Part shown: piece after piece, positions 46,050-57,500 of the stretch
How the letters are laid out: each line of letters begins with the position of its first letter
How positions within the stretch are numbered: the stretch's first letter is position 1
DNA from: Dugong dugon
Lineage: Eukaryota > Chordata > Mammalia > Sirenia > Dugongidae
Length of the DNA: 64,000 nucleotides
Assembly (NCBI GenBank): GCA_030035585.1
Contig: CM057462.1
Location: 115,129,234 to 115,193,233, forward strand
Reading direction: 5' to 3'
Notes under the pieces: model-generated
Databases searched by the model: none
What the model saw: the letters and a program-made list of their open reading frames with translations, nothing else
Told to the model about the DNA's origin: nothing
Program-made: the position numbers and the translations under genes

Positions 46050-47200
46050 TTTTTTTAAAAAATCAGCTTTATTCAGATAAAATTTACATACAATTAAATT
46101 CACCAATTTTAGTGTACAGTTTGATGAAGCTTTTCTTAAATTTTTAGTTTCAATTGATTTTAGATTTATCAAAGAATTTCAACATAATACAGGGAATTCT
46201 CATATACCCTTTATCCAGCTTCCCCTAAAGTTGACATCTCACATAACCATTTATTAAAACTAAGAATTTAACATTGGCATAATATTATTAATTACACTGC
46301 ATTCATTATTCAGATATTACTAGTTTTACCACTAATGTCCATATTCTCTTCTAGTATTCAACCCAGGATCCCATATTGCATTTAGTGATCACATGATGCT
46401 AAATGTGATCTATGATAGTCCCTCAGCCTTTCCTTGTCTTTCATGACTTTGATAATTTTGATAAGAATGTATCAGTTATTTTGTAGAATGATGCTCAATT
46501 TGGGTTTTTGTGATGTTTCTTGTGACTAGATAGAGGTGATGGATTTGAGTGAAGGATATCACAGAAGTGATAGGCCATTCTCAATGCATCATGTTAGGGG
46601 TACCTGATGTTGGTATGTCTTATTACTGGTGATATTAAACTTGATCACTTGTTTAAGGTTGTGTCTGCCAGGTTTCTCGACTGTAAAGCTACTAAAACCA
46701 AAAAAACAAACCTATTTCCAAGGAGTTGATTCTGATTCATGACAACCTCATGTGTTACAGAGTAGAACTGAGCTCCATAGTGTTTTCTTAGCTATAATCC
46801 TTATGGAAGCAGATCACCAGTTCTTTCTCCTGCTATGTTGCTGTGTGGATTTAAACTGCCAACTTTTCGGTTAACTGTTGTTGTTAGATAACAGTATTAG
46901 CCCCTGACTCATGAGGACCTCGTGTGCAGAGTAGAACTGATCCATAGCGTATTCTTGGCTGTAATCTTTATGGAAGTAGTTCGCCAGACCTTTTTTTCTG
47001 TGGAGCCACTGGGTAGATTCCAACTGCCAACCTCTGGATTAACAGAGGACTGTTTGCACGACACAGAGACAGTTGTAAAGTGGTTACTTTTCCTCTTTCA
47101 TTAACAAATAATTCGGGGAAAATACTTTAAGCTATGGAAATGCCTTGTTCTTCTTTAAAATGTTCCACACTAATTTTAGTAGGTAGATCTTGTATCCAGT
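46050..47200 (-). mobile_element. Old L1-type 3' UTR, split by two AfroSINEs
   Basis: AATCAGCTTTATTCAGATAAAATTTACATAC, CTTCCCCTAAAGTTGACATC and GTGTCTGCCAGGTTTCTCGACTGTAAAG resemble reversed 3' UTRs of old L1M elements. Similarity resumes after the SINEs at AGTTGTAAAGTGGTTAC. Strand and subfamily are tentative. Confidence 0.5.
46693..47068 (-). mobile_element. Two diverged AfroSINEs in tandem
   Basis: Two reversed AfroSINEs follow each other (about 46693-46876 and 46877-47068), each with an ACTCATGA-type tail, a CTTTATGGAAG block and a CAACTTTTCGG-type or CAACCTCTGG-type end. The flanks GACTGTAAAGCTAC (about 46679-46692) and GTTGTAAAGTGGTTAC (about 47071-47086) look like one mutated target site around the pair. 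Confidence 0.75.
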
Positions 47201-47413
47201 AATTAATTACTATGGAGTTGCTCATTTTTTCTATACTCCCTAATTTTTTTTTTTTAGTCAGAGCTAAGTTTTATTTCTACTTCAGATATGAAAGATATTT
47301 TACTAGGCATAGAATTCTGTGTTGACATGTTTTTGTTTCCTCTTACCATTTCAATATTCATCATCTCTGTCATTTCTTGATTGACTATATTTCCTAATTA
47401 TAGATTATATTTT

Positions 47414-47880
47414 TTGTTGTTTTTTTTTAAATAATCCTTTATTTGAGTTTTTGGTGAAAGTTTACACAGCAAATTAAGTTCTCATTTGTCAACTTCTACA
47501 CAATTTGTTCAGCAACAGTTACATTTTTCACAATGTCTCAACAATCTCTTTAATTGCATTCTGGTTGTTCCATTTCCAGTGCTCTAGTTTCCCTGCCCTT
47601 TTATCTTCTCATCTTTGCTTTAGAGTAATTGTTGACCTTTTGGTCTCATATAGATTTCTTTTTTAATGGAGCACTGTACTCACAGATAACATCCTTTATT
47701 TTGTGTGCCAATCTGTTATTTTGCTAAAAGATGACTTGAGGGGATAGTTATAGCTAAAGGTATAAAGAGAGTCTCAGGACAATAGTCTCATCATTATTGG
47801 TCAGATTTTCCTGATTCTCTGCATAGCTGTTAATTTTCAATTGGATGTGAACTTTGTGAGCTTTATATCATTGGGTGCTG
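47414..47880 (-). mobile_element. L1 3' UTR fragment
   Basis: TTTGGTGAAAGTTTACACAGCAAATTAAG is a reversed L1 3' end, followed by the TTGTTCCATTTCCAGTGCTCTAG and GGTCTCATATAGAT blocks. A T-run of about 20 follows at about 47898-47920. Confidence 0.72.
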
Positions 47881-48086
47881 GAATTCACTGTAGTTTTTTC
47901 TTTTTTTTTTTTTTTTTTTACTTTGTCCTGGCACCCAGTTAAGTTACTTGGCATCAGTTTAATCAATTGTAAAGTTTGTTTTCAAGTATTACTAGGGTGA
48001 TTACAAAGCAGACTTTCATATAGGACTAATTAATACCTGCTACTAAGGTTGCTGTATCTTTTCACTATATTTATGCAATTTGTATG

Positions 48087-49256
48087 GTGGGCAAATAATC
48101 TGGGAAGCTGGACTACATGAAGAAGAACACGGCATCAAGGTTAGCAGAACACTAATTAACAACCTATGATATGCAGATGACACAACCTTTCTTTTTGTTT
48201 TTATTGTACTTTAGATGAAGGTTTACAGAATAAACTAGCTTCTCATTCAACAATTAGTACACCTATTGTTTTGTGACATCAGTTGCCAACCCCAACACAT
48301 GTATACAGTTTCCCCTTCTCAAACTTGGGTCCCCTGTTACCAGCTTTTCTATCCACTCCTGCCTTCTCGTACTTGCCCCTGGGCTGGTGTGCCCATTTAG
48401 TCTTGCTTTGTTTCATGGGCCTGCCTTACCTTTGGCTGAAGGGTGAACCTCAGGAGTGACTTCATTACTGAGCTAAAAAGGTGTCCAGGGGCCATACTCT
48501 TCTTGCTGAAAGTGAAAACGGCTTATTGCACTTACTCATGAGCATCAAGGACTACAGCCTTCAGTATGGATTACACCTCAACATAAAGAAAACAAAAATC
48601 CTCACAATTGGACCAAGAAGAAAGATTATGATAAATGGAGCAAGTATTGAAGCCATCAAGGATTTCATTTTACTTGGATCCACAATCAATACCCAAGGAA
48701 GCAACAGTCAAGAAATCAAACAATGAATTGCACTGGGTAGATCTGCTGCAAAAGATCTCTTTAAAGTGTTAAAAAGCAAAGATGTCAGTGAGAACTGAAG
48801 TGTGCCTGACCCAAGCCATGATATTTTCAATTGCTTTATGTGTATGTGAAAGCTGTACAATGAATAAGGAAGATCAAAGAAGAATTGATGCCTTTGAATT
48901 ATGGTGTTGGTAAATAATATTGAATATACCGTGGACTGCTAGGAGAACGAAAAAATCTACCTTGGAAGAAGTACAGCCAGAGTGTTCCTTAGAAGCAAGG
49001 ATGGAGAGACTTCATCTCACATACTTTGGACATGTTATCAGGAGGAACCAGTCCCTGGAGAAGGACATCAAGCTTGGTAAAGTGCAGCATCAGTGAAAAA
49101 GAGGAAGACCCTCCAGGAGATGGATTGACACAGTAGCTGCAACGATGGGCTCAAACATAGCAACAATTGTGAGGATGGTACAGGACTGGGCAGCATTTCA
49201 TTCTCTTATATATGGGGTTGCTATGGGTTGGGACCACCTAGAAGGCACCTAACAAC
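48087..49256 (+). mobile_element. RTE LINE, 5' truncated, split by an L1 fragment
   Basis: Starts within the reverse transcriptase. The catalytic box YADD is intact at 48170-48181. After the L1 insert it continues through GLHLNIKKTKILTIGPRRKI (about 48571-48630) to the tail GGCACCTAACAACA (49256). Other frames are broken. Confidence 0.9.
48186..48497 (-). mobile_element. L1 3' UTR fragment inside the RTE
   Basis: TTTATTGTACTTTAGATGAAGGTTTACAG is the reverse of the L1 end CTGTAAACCTTCATCTAAAGTACAATAAA. It separates RTE sequence GACACAACC from TTGCTGAAAGTG, contiguous in other copies. Confidence 0.85.
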
Positions 49257-49444
49257 AGCCACCCTAAGGTGATACTATTCTGAAGATTCTACCTGATGAT
49301 TCATGTTTTATGAAGTCTTTCAGCTCTGACTGTTGACAACACAGGGCCATGTGTGAGCTCCAGACGTTGTTTGGCTTACTTATTTTCAGTTTTTCAAATT
49401 CTACCTCTTTCCTGCAACTTTTTAACTATACCAAAAAAGTTAAC

Positions 49445-49545
49445 AAAACAAACCTGTTGCCATTGAGTCAATACTCACTCAAGGTGACCCCATGTGTATT
49501 GAGACTGCTAACTTTTAGGTTAGTATTTGATCCCAAACTGTTTGC
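49445..49545 (-). mobile_element. AfroSINE fragment
   Basis: AAACCTGTTGCCATTGAGTCAATACTCACTC and GAGACTGCTAACTTTTAGG are parts of a reversed AfroSINE with the middle missing. Confidence 0.68.
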
Positions 49546-49737
49546 TCCTTATTTTGTCAATGATTTGGGATGCTACCTTCATTATATGTAAAATATCTAC
49601 ATGCACTTGGGTTTATTTATTCTTCTATTCCATTTGATTGTCTGTGTATTCATGTGCCAATATCACATATTTTAAATTACAGACATTAATAATATTAGAT
49701 AATATTATTGAGTGCTAATTTTATATCATGCCGCCTT

Positions 49738-49945
49738 ATTAAATCCTTGGGTGGTGCAAATGGTCAGCTTGCTCAGCTGCTATCCAAAAGGTTGGAGATT
49801 CAAGTCAACCCACAGGCATCTCAGAAGAGAGGTCTGGCAATCTATTTCCAAAAAATCAGCCACTGAAAACACTGTGGAGCACAATTCTATCCTGAAACAC
49901 ATGGCCTCGCCATGAGTCATAACCATCTTGATGTTAACTGGCTAA
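49738..49945 (+). mobile_element. AfroSINE, diverged
   Basis: AAATCCTTGGGTGGTGCAAATGG is a mutated head; GCCTCGCCATGAGTCATAACC and TTGATGTTAACTGG are the tail. Strongly diverged. Confidence 0.75.
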
Positions 49946-50719
49946 CTTAATGGTTTTCCTTCTTTTTTTTATTTTTCAAAATATAAATATGTGCATTTGT
50001 TCATTTATACTCATAAAATAGAGATTAATTGCCCCTTCCAGTTTTTGTGCCTCAAATTTCTTTCTCTTGTCTAATATCGTTGGTTAATAACCCCAATATA
50101 ATATTAAATGGTAATGGAGATAGTGGGCATCTGGTCTTTTTTTTAAATTACCATAAGAAAGCCTCTAGTGTTTCTTCACTAAGGTGATTTTGCAGTTGCA
50201 ATTTCTATTCTATTGAATGTTTTTGAATAAAAGGATGATGAATTTCATTAAATGCATTTTTGATATCTTTGAGGGTAATAATATTTTTTCCCTTTGCTCC
50301 ATTAAATGCTGAATTATATCAATGGATTTCCTAAAATTGGACCACCTTTGCACCTCTGGAATAAACCTCACTTGGTAATCATTCAACAGCTCTCCTTTAG
50401 TACTTTGCTATGAAGTAACCAGAAAAAAAATTTTTGGTGCAATAGATTTTCAAGTTCAATCCCTATCTCATTAGAAAGCACTGTAATTCAGTTATTTAAG
50501 ATAATATAATCTGGAAATGCACTTAACAAAGCAGTACTGGAGAATATGCTGAAATTAAATGAATGACACCTGTATCTATTGTCAACTCCTTCTTGTGGAG
50601 CTATCACTCTCACTTCAAGTTTCCTGATGTGGCATACCTGACTTCTGATCTATGGACCAGGTGAGGGGTGTAGGAGCAATCTTCATATTAATTACTAGGG
50701 ATGCTTAACCTGATCATAT
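49946..50719. other. Old L1-type and unique AT-rich DNA
   Basis: TGGTAATGGAGATAGTGGGCATCTGG and TTGATATCTTTGAGGG resemble an old reversed L1 ORF2 segment. The limits are unclear. Confidence 0.4.
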
Positions 50720-51430
50720 GGTTCCTTCTTAAAATCCTTCTGTAGCTCACAATCCTAACTGAATTTGGCTGCTCAGCATGCTGTAGGAGACTATCTAAAA
50801 TCGGCCCTTTAATACCTTCTCAGTCTCTTCTTCCACTGTTACCTATTTTAGCTTCTTGTAGTCTTCTGAGAGCATCATTCTAGTCAAGAACATTGTATCT
50901 TTATTTGTTTATTTCCTCTCTCTAGTTGTTCTCCCGTCTTTGCTTCACCTCACTGACCCTTCCTTATTCAGCAACTCTCAGTTCAGGCATTATTGCCTCC
51001 AGAAAACCTACAAATTATCAAAGACATTGCTTGCTGTTGTCTGGTTTCCTCACCAGACCATATGTTCCTAGATGGTAGGCATCACATTTTATTCAGGGCT
51101 TTGAACCTCTTCATTCCAGTTCAAACCCCTGCTGAGAATTTGCATTTCCACCCCCAGATATACTGAATCAGAATCTACATTTTAAAAAGATCCCCAAGAG
51201 ATTCTTATGGATCACACTGTATACACAAGAATCACATGGGGGATCTTGTTAAAATGTAGATTCAGATTCAGTGTATCTGGGGTGGAAATGCAAATTCCCA
51301 GCAGGGGGTCTAACTGGAATGAACTAGTTTGAAGCCCTGGTTTTATTCATGGCTTTAAATCCAAATCCTAGCTCAATTCTGATGCACAAACACTAGGTAT
51401 TTAATAAATGTTTGTTGAATGGAATTGAAT
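50720..51430 (+). mobile_element. L2 LINE 3' end, host of a hAT element
   Basis: Segments such as GTAGCTCACAATCCTAACTG, the CATATGTTCCTAGATGG block and the terminal AATAAATGTTTGTTGAATGG follow the L2 3' end. A 246 bp palindromic element splits it at 51094. Confidence 0.65.
51094..51339. mobile_element. Palindromic hAT (MER5-like) element, 246 bp
   Basis: The left arm (51094-51210) and right arm (51224-51339) are reverse complements over almost their whole length, with only scattered mismatches and a 13 bp spacer. The ends are CAGGGCTTTGAA and TTTGAAGCCCTG. The flanks ATTTTATT (51086-51093) and GTTTTATT (51340-51347) match at 7 of 8 bases, the duplication size of hAT transposons. Inner sequence (TGAGAATTTGCATTTCCACC, CTGAATCAGAATCT) resembles MER5/Charlie elements. 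No transposase is present, so it depended on another element. Confidence 0.8.
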
Positions 51431-51439
51431 CAAACTTGA

Positions 51440-52782
51440 CACTTAATAAATGTCTGTGGATTTGGTTTTATTTGATATGACACAGCTTTTATGAAACCAT
51501 CAATTGACTGGGGAAAAAAGCACCCCTCAAATAAGGAATATTTTTGGCATTCGTTTTCACTGAACATTTGCCTTTAATTGACTAATTTAAAGCCTTCATT
51601 TTGTTCATTATTTGCTCTAGAAAAAGCAGGTCCCTTGACAGCCAAATTCCTTTTAATTTTTTTTTTTTCTAAGTCTGGAGAAGAAAGAAAGCTCTTTATT
51701 TATGAACCTCACAAAACATTGTTATAACATCTGATGCACAAATATTGATCCAGGAAAGTGTTACCTCCTGTGGTTACCCTGTCGGTTTCCTCTTTGAATT
51801 GCCAGGGAACTCACACTGAAATAGGAACTCAGTGTCGTGTTATATGTCCTTTTCTAATTCTTAGCCCTGAAAGTCATATGATTTTTAAACTCATAGTAAC
51901 AGCTGTAGACATCTAATGTCAGAAAAATAAAACACTAGAGTTTAAGAAAACTCTTACCTTGTCTGAAAACATTGTTTTAGTTGATTGAGGAAAAAAGTGA
52001 GCTAATTAATCAGTGAATAATTAATAAGACTGAAATTTAAATTAGAAAATGGTTATATTTGCTAATAAATAATTTTCTTAGTGGTTGGATGACTCATTAT
52101 TTCCACCCAACAGATGAGTGCTTTGTTCTTCAATATGTGCATTTGCTGAGAAAATAAGTAGAATTATGTACAGAGACAAGAACAAAAATAGCCAGAGATT
52201 TAGTTTTTTTAATCTGCTGCCAATATCCAGTTGGTGACTATCTGGCCTTTGGCCAGTCCACATCAAGGTTGTTAAACTATTTTTAAATTTGTTTATAGAC
52301 AAAAAAAGTGTTTGAATTATTTTTTTAGTGAACTTGAGAGACAATTTAAAGGTTATTATACATTTAGATATAGTAGCTTGATACTAGTATGAAAGTACTT
52401 ATCCAAGAAAGTAATATTGACAATAAAATGTAAGATTGTACATGTGATTTCAAAAACTTAAATGTGTTAATAGAGGAAAGCAAAGTTACCCAACAGTTTA
52501 AAAGTAGTCAATAATGTAAGATAGCTGTCCAAAAAAGGTTTTATTCAATTAATTTTTATTAATTAATTAATCCAGCAAATTCTCACCTCTCCTCAAAACG
52601 TTAGGGCTTGGACCAGTGGTTGAAACTAAAGAAAGCAGATTTTGATTTAACATGAAGACTAGTAATTACTGTACGTAAAAAAGGATAGACCTGCGTTAGG
52701 AAGGGATGAGTTCCCGTCATTAGAAGAGAAAAAAATGGCTGAAGTATGATACTTAGAATTCATGATATTGGGCAAGGTATTT
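51440..52782. other. Unique AT-rich DNA
   Basis: No gene recognised. A T-run lies at about 51658-51669 and a short TTAATTAATTAA stretch at about 52560. Confidence 0.4.
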
Positions 52783-52790
52783 CACTAGAA

Positions 52791-53283
52791 CAGTAGTTCT
52801 CAAACTTTTTCATCTCAGAATCCTTTTCTAGTTTTAAATATTACTGAAGAGCCCAAATAACTTTTGCTTATATGTATTATACCTATAGATATTTACTATG
52901 TTACAAGATACAATAAAATTGTTAAGCTTTTACTTATTAATTTACTTAAAAATAATAGTAATAAATACAAATAACATTTTTTTAAAAATCTGTTTTAAAA
53001 ATTTAGTGAGAAGAATGTCATTGCTTCAGATTTTTGCAAGTCTCCTTAATATCTGGCTTAATAGAAGACAGCTGGATTCTCATATCTGTTTCCACATTCA
53101 ATCTATTGTGCTATGACACACATTGCAATTTCTGGAAAACTCCACTGCACACTTGTAAAAGAATGAGAGTGAAAAAGACAAATAACGTCTTGGTATTATT
53201 ATAAAACTAGGCTTTACGTATGAATCTGCTGAAATGGTCAATAGGACTCCCAAGGGTCCTAGACCACACTTTAAACACCACTG
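52791..53283 (+). mobile_element. hAT-type DNA transposon remnant, 493 bp
   Basis: The left end is CAGTAGTTCTCAAACTTTTTCA. The right end is GACCACACTTTAAACACCACTG, a mutated inverted match. The possible 8 bp duplications CACTAGAA (52783-52790) and CCCTTGAA (53284-53291) match at 6 of 8. The inner block TCTGGCTTAATAGAAGACAGCTGGATTCTCATATCTG is recognisable from mammalian Charlie-like elements. No transposase frame survives. Confidence 0.75.
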
Positions 53284-53589
53284 CCCTTGAAGATCTCAAA
53301 GGTCTTTCCATGTATCTGATTTTATTCTAGGGAAGTCATCCGCCTACTTTCCGTTTCTAAGCCACAATAATATATGATTCTTTTGTTATTTTAAAAAAGA
53401 TTTAAATGTAAAGATGGGTAAATTTGGTTGTTTTCCCCCCTTTGTTTCTTTTAATCTGCATATTTAGCAGTGAAAAAAAAGTATATGGATATACACATAT
53501 ATATTTGTTTAGTTGGAGTCGATTATGTCTAAAGACAACATCCTGAGTTGTACTTGTCTCCAAAATTTGCTATGGATATGACATTTGAG

Positions 53590-53762
53590 AAAAAAAATTT
53601 CGACTCATGGCAACACCATTTGTTTCAGAGTAAAACAGTGCTCCACAGGGTTTTCAATGCCTGGAATCTTTTGGAAGTAGATCTCCAGGCCTTTCTTTTG
53701 AGGTGTTTCTGGGTGGACTAGAACCACCAACCTTTCGGTTAGTAACCCAGCACTTAACCTTA
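53590..53762 (-). mobile_element. AfroSINE, diverged
   Basis: CGACTCATGGCAACACCATTTG to CCAACCTTTCGGTTAGTAACCCAGCACTTAACC is a reversed AfroSINE of the variant also seen at 34600. Confidence 0.8.
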
Positions 53763-53854
53763 GAGAAGTCGTTTAATCTCACTTCACATAGTTGTTGGTA
53801 GGATTAAAAAAAATAGAGACTATTTTTTCATTTGTCAATGTGAAAAATAATAAT

Positions 53855-54056
53855 AAAACCATTGCCATTGAGTTGATTCTGACTCACAGCCAACTCTATA
53901 GGACAGAACAAAACTGTCCCACAGGGTTTCCAAGGCTCTAAATCCTTATGGAAGTAGACTGCATTATCTTTCTCCCACAGAGCGGCTGGTGGATTCGAAC
54001 CCCTGACCTTTCGGTTAGCAGATGAGCACTTAACAACTGCACCACCAGGGGTCTCT
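53855..54056 (-). mobile_element. AfroSINE
   Basis: AAACCATTGCCATTGAGTTGATTC to CAACTGCACCACCAGGGGTCTC, a full reversed AfroSINE with GGATTCGAACCCCTGACC, a good B-box-like segment. Confidence 0.9.
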
Positions 54057-54384
54057 TATCAACGTAAGGTAATGTGATTGTTTTTATCTAGGACAATGAA
54101 GGGTAATTCCATTGATTCATATCATTTCTGTATGTCTCTTTTAAAATGCAGTAATAATTTTGCAATTTCTTAGCTAAGGTTGTTTTTTGCATCCTTGGTT
54201 ATGTGAGTGTGTGTTTTTGTATGTGCATGTATGTTTACTATTTGGGGATTTTCCAACTGGTCAGTAGATACTTAGGTTGATGGTTACACGGCTATCATTT
54301 GTCTGGCCTAGGGTAGAATTTGTATATATCCATAGCTTTATTTGTTGTAAGGACTATTCATAAAATCCCAAATACAGTTTCTGT

Positions 54385-54512
54385 ATTAACCATGAGCTCC
54401 CTGAGGACAGGAACTTTATCTATTTTATATACTATTATATTCCCAGAGAATAAAATAATTATCATATAATAGGTGCTAACTATGTACTTGTTGAACGAAT
54501 GAATGAATGAGT
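54385..54512 (+). mobile_element. L2 LINE 3' end
   Basis: CATGAGCTCCCTGAGGACAGG and AATAGGTGCTAACTATGTACTTGTTGAACGAATGAATGAATG are the L2 end. Confidence 0.8.
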
Positions 54513-57500
54513 CAAAGAAATAAGTCAAAGAATTCATTTCTCAAATCACTAGAGCAGATAATTGCTCAAATTTTGCCCTGGAATTTTCTAAAAATTAATA
54601 CTATAGTCAATTTCAAAAAAGTACATCCATATAGTGTCTTAGTATAAGAAGGAACATTAAAGGATACTTATGTTTTCAGTTCAAAAACCTTCTCTACAAT
54701 ATACCTGACAAATGATTATCCATTCTATTGTTGAAAGTTTCATAAAGGCAACTCCTCATAAAGTAGTTGGTTCCACCTGGTAAAATGAACCTTTCTTACG
54801 CTCATGAAACATTTGCTCTCCTCTGTTTTTCATATCTAAATTTTAAATCTCTTCCGATGTTCTGAAATTCCTGGGTAGACAAAGTCATTATGAACATAAC
54901 CCCGAAGCACAAATTGGCTATCCTAAATTCGTAAAAATAATTGCTGCTTGATATTTCTGATCTGTCTATATTGCATTTTTGTAACCACAACAGAGGCGTA
55001 GTGAGCTATTTATGTCTTCGTGGCCTGTTTTCTGCTCTACCCTGTGGCCACTACTGCATACCGGATGTGTTTTCTCCACTTTTCCATTCATTGCCACTAT
55101 CATGTGAATTTGAAGAAGAGTTAGAAGGAATTGATACGAATCTAGACAACATTTTTAGCTCCCCCACATGTCAGAGATGGGCATAGTAGATAGGCAAAGT
55201 CAAGTTTTTTGTTTTGTTTTCTCTGAGTTTCTATCTAGTGGAGGAAAAAGACATTCACACGTTATAACTTTGTGTAAGTTAAGGCAGACTTTGATCAATA
55301 CTGCAGTAGATATAAATAAAATGCGTGCAGAGGACAAGTGCTTAATTCTTATTGGAAGGATGGGGAAAAAAAGTATGCATTGTAGGAAGTATTTGAATGA
55401 AGTGTGAATGTCAAGAGACTGGTATTAATTAAAATGGACACTTTTTTGACCATCCAGTTAATAAATCCAATGAATTTCTTTCAATTTTTATCCTGCTGAA
55501 ACTTTTTACATGATGTGACATACTAGAACCCTATTCCTTCTTTTCTCTTGAAATATTCCTCCCATTTTAACTTCGTATCACTTCATTCTTTTAATTCTAC
55601 TCCTCTCTTTCATGATAATAATTATTCTCAATCATTTGGGCAAAAGAATTGTCTTCCCTAAGGGGTTTCAATGACTGATCACAACTCCTTCACATTTTCT
55701 GCTGTATTTCATCAATATCAGTAATGTCTTTCTAGAGTATCTTTGTTTTCATGAGTTGTCAGCCAAGGAATTGCTACATGCGAATCAGATGACATCAATT
55801 GTAACATGTGCTACAAGCAGTTTATTACTATTAAGAGTTTAAATACTAATGTTTTTAAACAGTTACAAGTTTGTAAATAATTTGTGGGAAACACATGTTT
55901 ATTTCTACAATATTCTCACTCACTCAGACTCTAACACGTTGTAATGAGTGGGAGGGAAACTAGTGTGCTCACAGTTGGTGTACTAGGATTACATACAACC
56001 CTCAGCCTGTCTCCTTTTCTACTGCATAATTTGCTTTATTTTCCTGAACATTTTTGGGAAAGATTCATCAACACTGTGGGGATGTTGTACACATATTTGG
56101 CGTTTTTCACGAGCACACAGCATGGTGGCATCAATATTTACTGTCCTCTCAAAATGGGTCTGTATTGGAGTCTGCACTGTTTTCTACGGCTTGTTTAGAA
56201 AAGGCTTATTCAACCATATATGATGAGGATGATATAAATGATTTAAGACTAAGTTAATTTGGGAGGAGGAGAGCAGATGAGACTATGACGTAGCCTAAGC
56301 CCTCATTTACGTTTAGCCATCTCTTGTTTCTGGCTGTCCATGTTACTAAATGCATCTCCTAATCCTTCCTAATTCAGTTAAATGAATTATCTGCCACTCA
56401 ATTAGTCTGCCAGAGTCAAAAGTCACAAACAGTCTGTTTGGGATCTTTTGCTTATTAATAGGGCTTACATCTACCCGAATGATTAATGGAGATAGGCTTG
56501 TAATGGACACTTTCTGATAAGAAATCATATGACAAATGAAAGGAAACAGTCTTGAAAAAAAATACTGTTCAAGGGTAGAATTAACTAATTGAAATTCAGA
56601 TCATTTCCAGCAAGATATCAAAATGCTTGCCACTGTCCATGATCAGTTGGATATATATGATTGTATCTAGCCACCCCACTTGAAAAATTCTATAGAGATA
56701 AGTTATGCATAAATAACTTTTGCATTTTTTCAGCATTTCTCCTTTGCCCTATAGGCAAAATAATTGATTCCTTTAGACTTTGTATAATTTAATTTTTACT
56801 AATGAAAATACAAAATTAAATGTGGTCTTTGGAACATTTTATAAACAGCAATTCTTAAATGTCAGTTGCGTTTTTAAAAGTGAAATTCTTAGGAATATTA
56901 ACAACTTCAGGTAAGCAACAAAAATAATTAGCCTTTTAAATATACAAAAGTAGTTTACTTTAAATAAATATTGTGAAATTATGTGTTTAATGTTCTCAGG
57001 TTTGGAAAAGTCACTGAGCAAAGTAGGTGATAAATATATCATTGTCTTTTTTTTAACTATTGACAATTTCACACAGCAAAATATCTCTCTGTGTTTATAT
57101 CCTAGAGCTGTTTTAGTGTAACTGCTTCATAACGAACTAATCAATGAATTAGGTGTAATAAAGAACATAATTTTCAACATAAAAGAGCTGTTTTAATATC
57201 CTTCATAGATTTTCTTAAACCATGAAAAATAGCATAATGCCAATGTAATAAGATGGAATTTATTGCTAGAGAGTTGCTGAAGCTGACTGTGTTGTTTCTG
57301 GAAATTGATTATTTCTCTGGAGCCAAATAGAGTTGGGATTTGGACATGTCTACCCAGTATAACATGAACGGGAAATTTAGCCAATATAGGGTTTATTTGA
57401 TCAAGCTAGGCAACTAATCTAGAAAATGCAGGTTCTTTAGTGTCCCATTTAGCTTGACTGTCTTCAATGATCCCATTAAGAGAGACCTGCCAAACCTCTA

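Noticed and set aside
53855-54056. tRNA gene suggested by GGATTCGAACCCCTGACC
   Set aside because: The B-box-like stretch belongs to an AfroSINE, whose head is tRNA-derived. There is no complete cloverleaf.
54941-56257. Small open frames at 54941-55186, 55168-55407 and 56054-56257
   Set aside because: Lengths are as expected by chance, and no motif, splice signal or family resemblance was seen.
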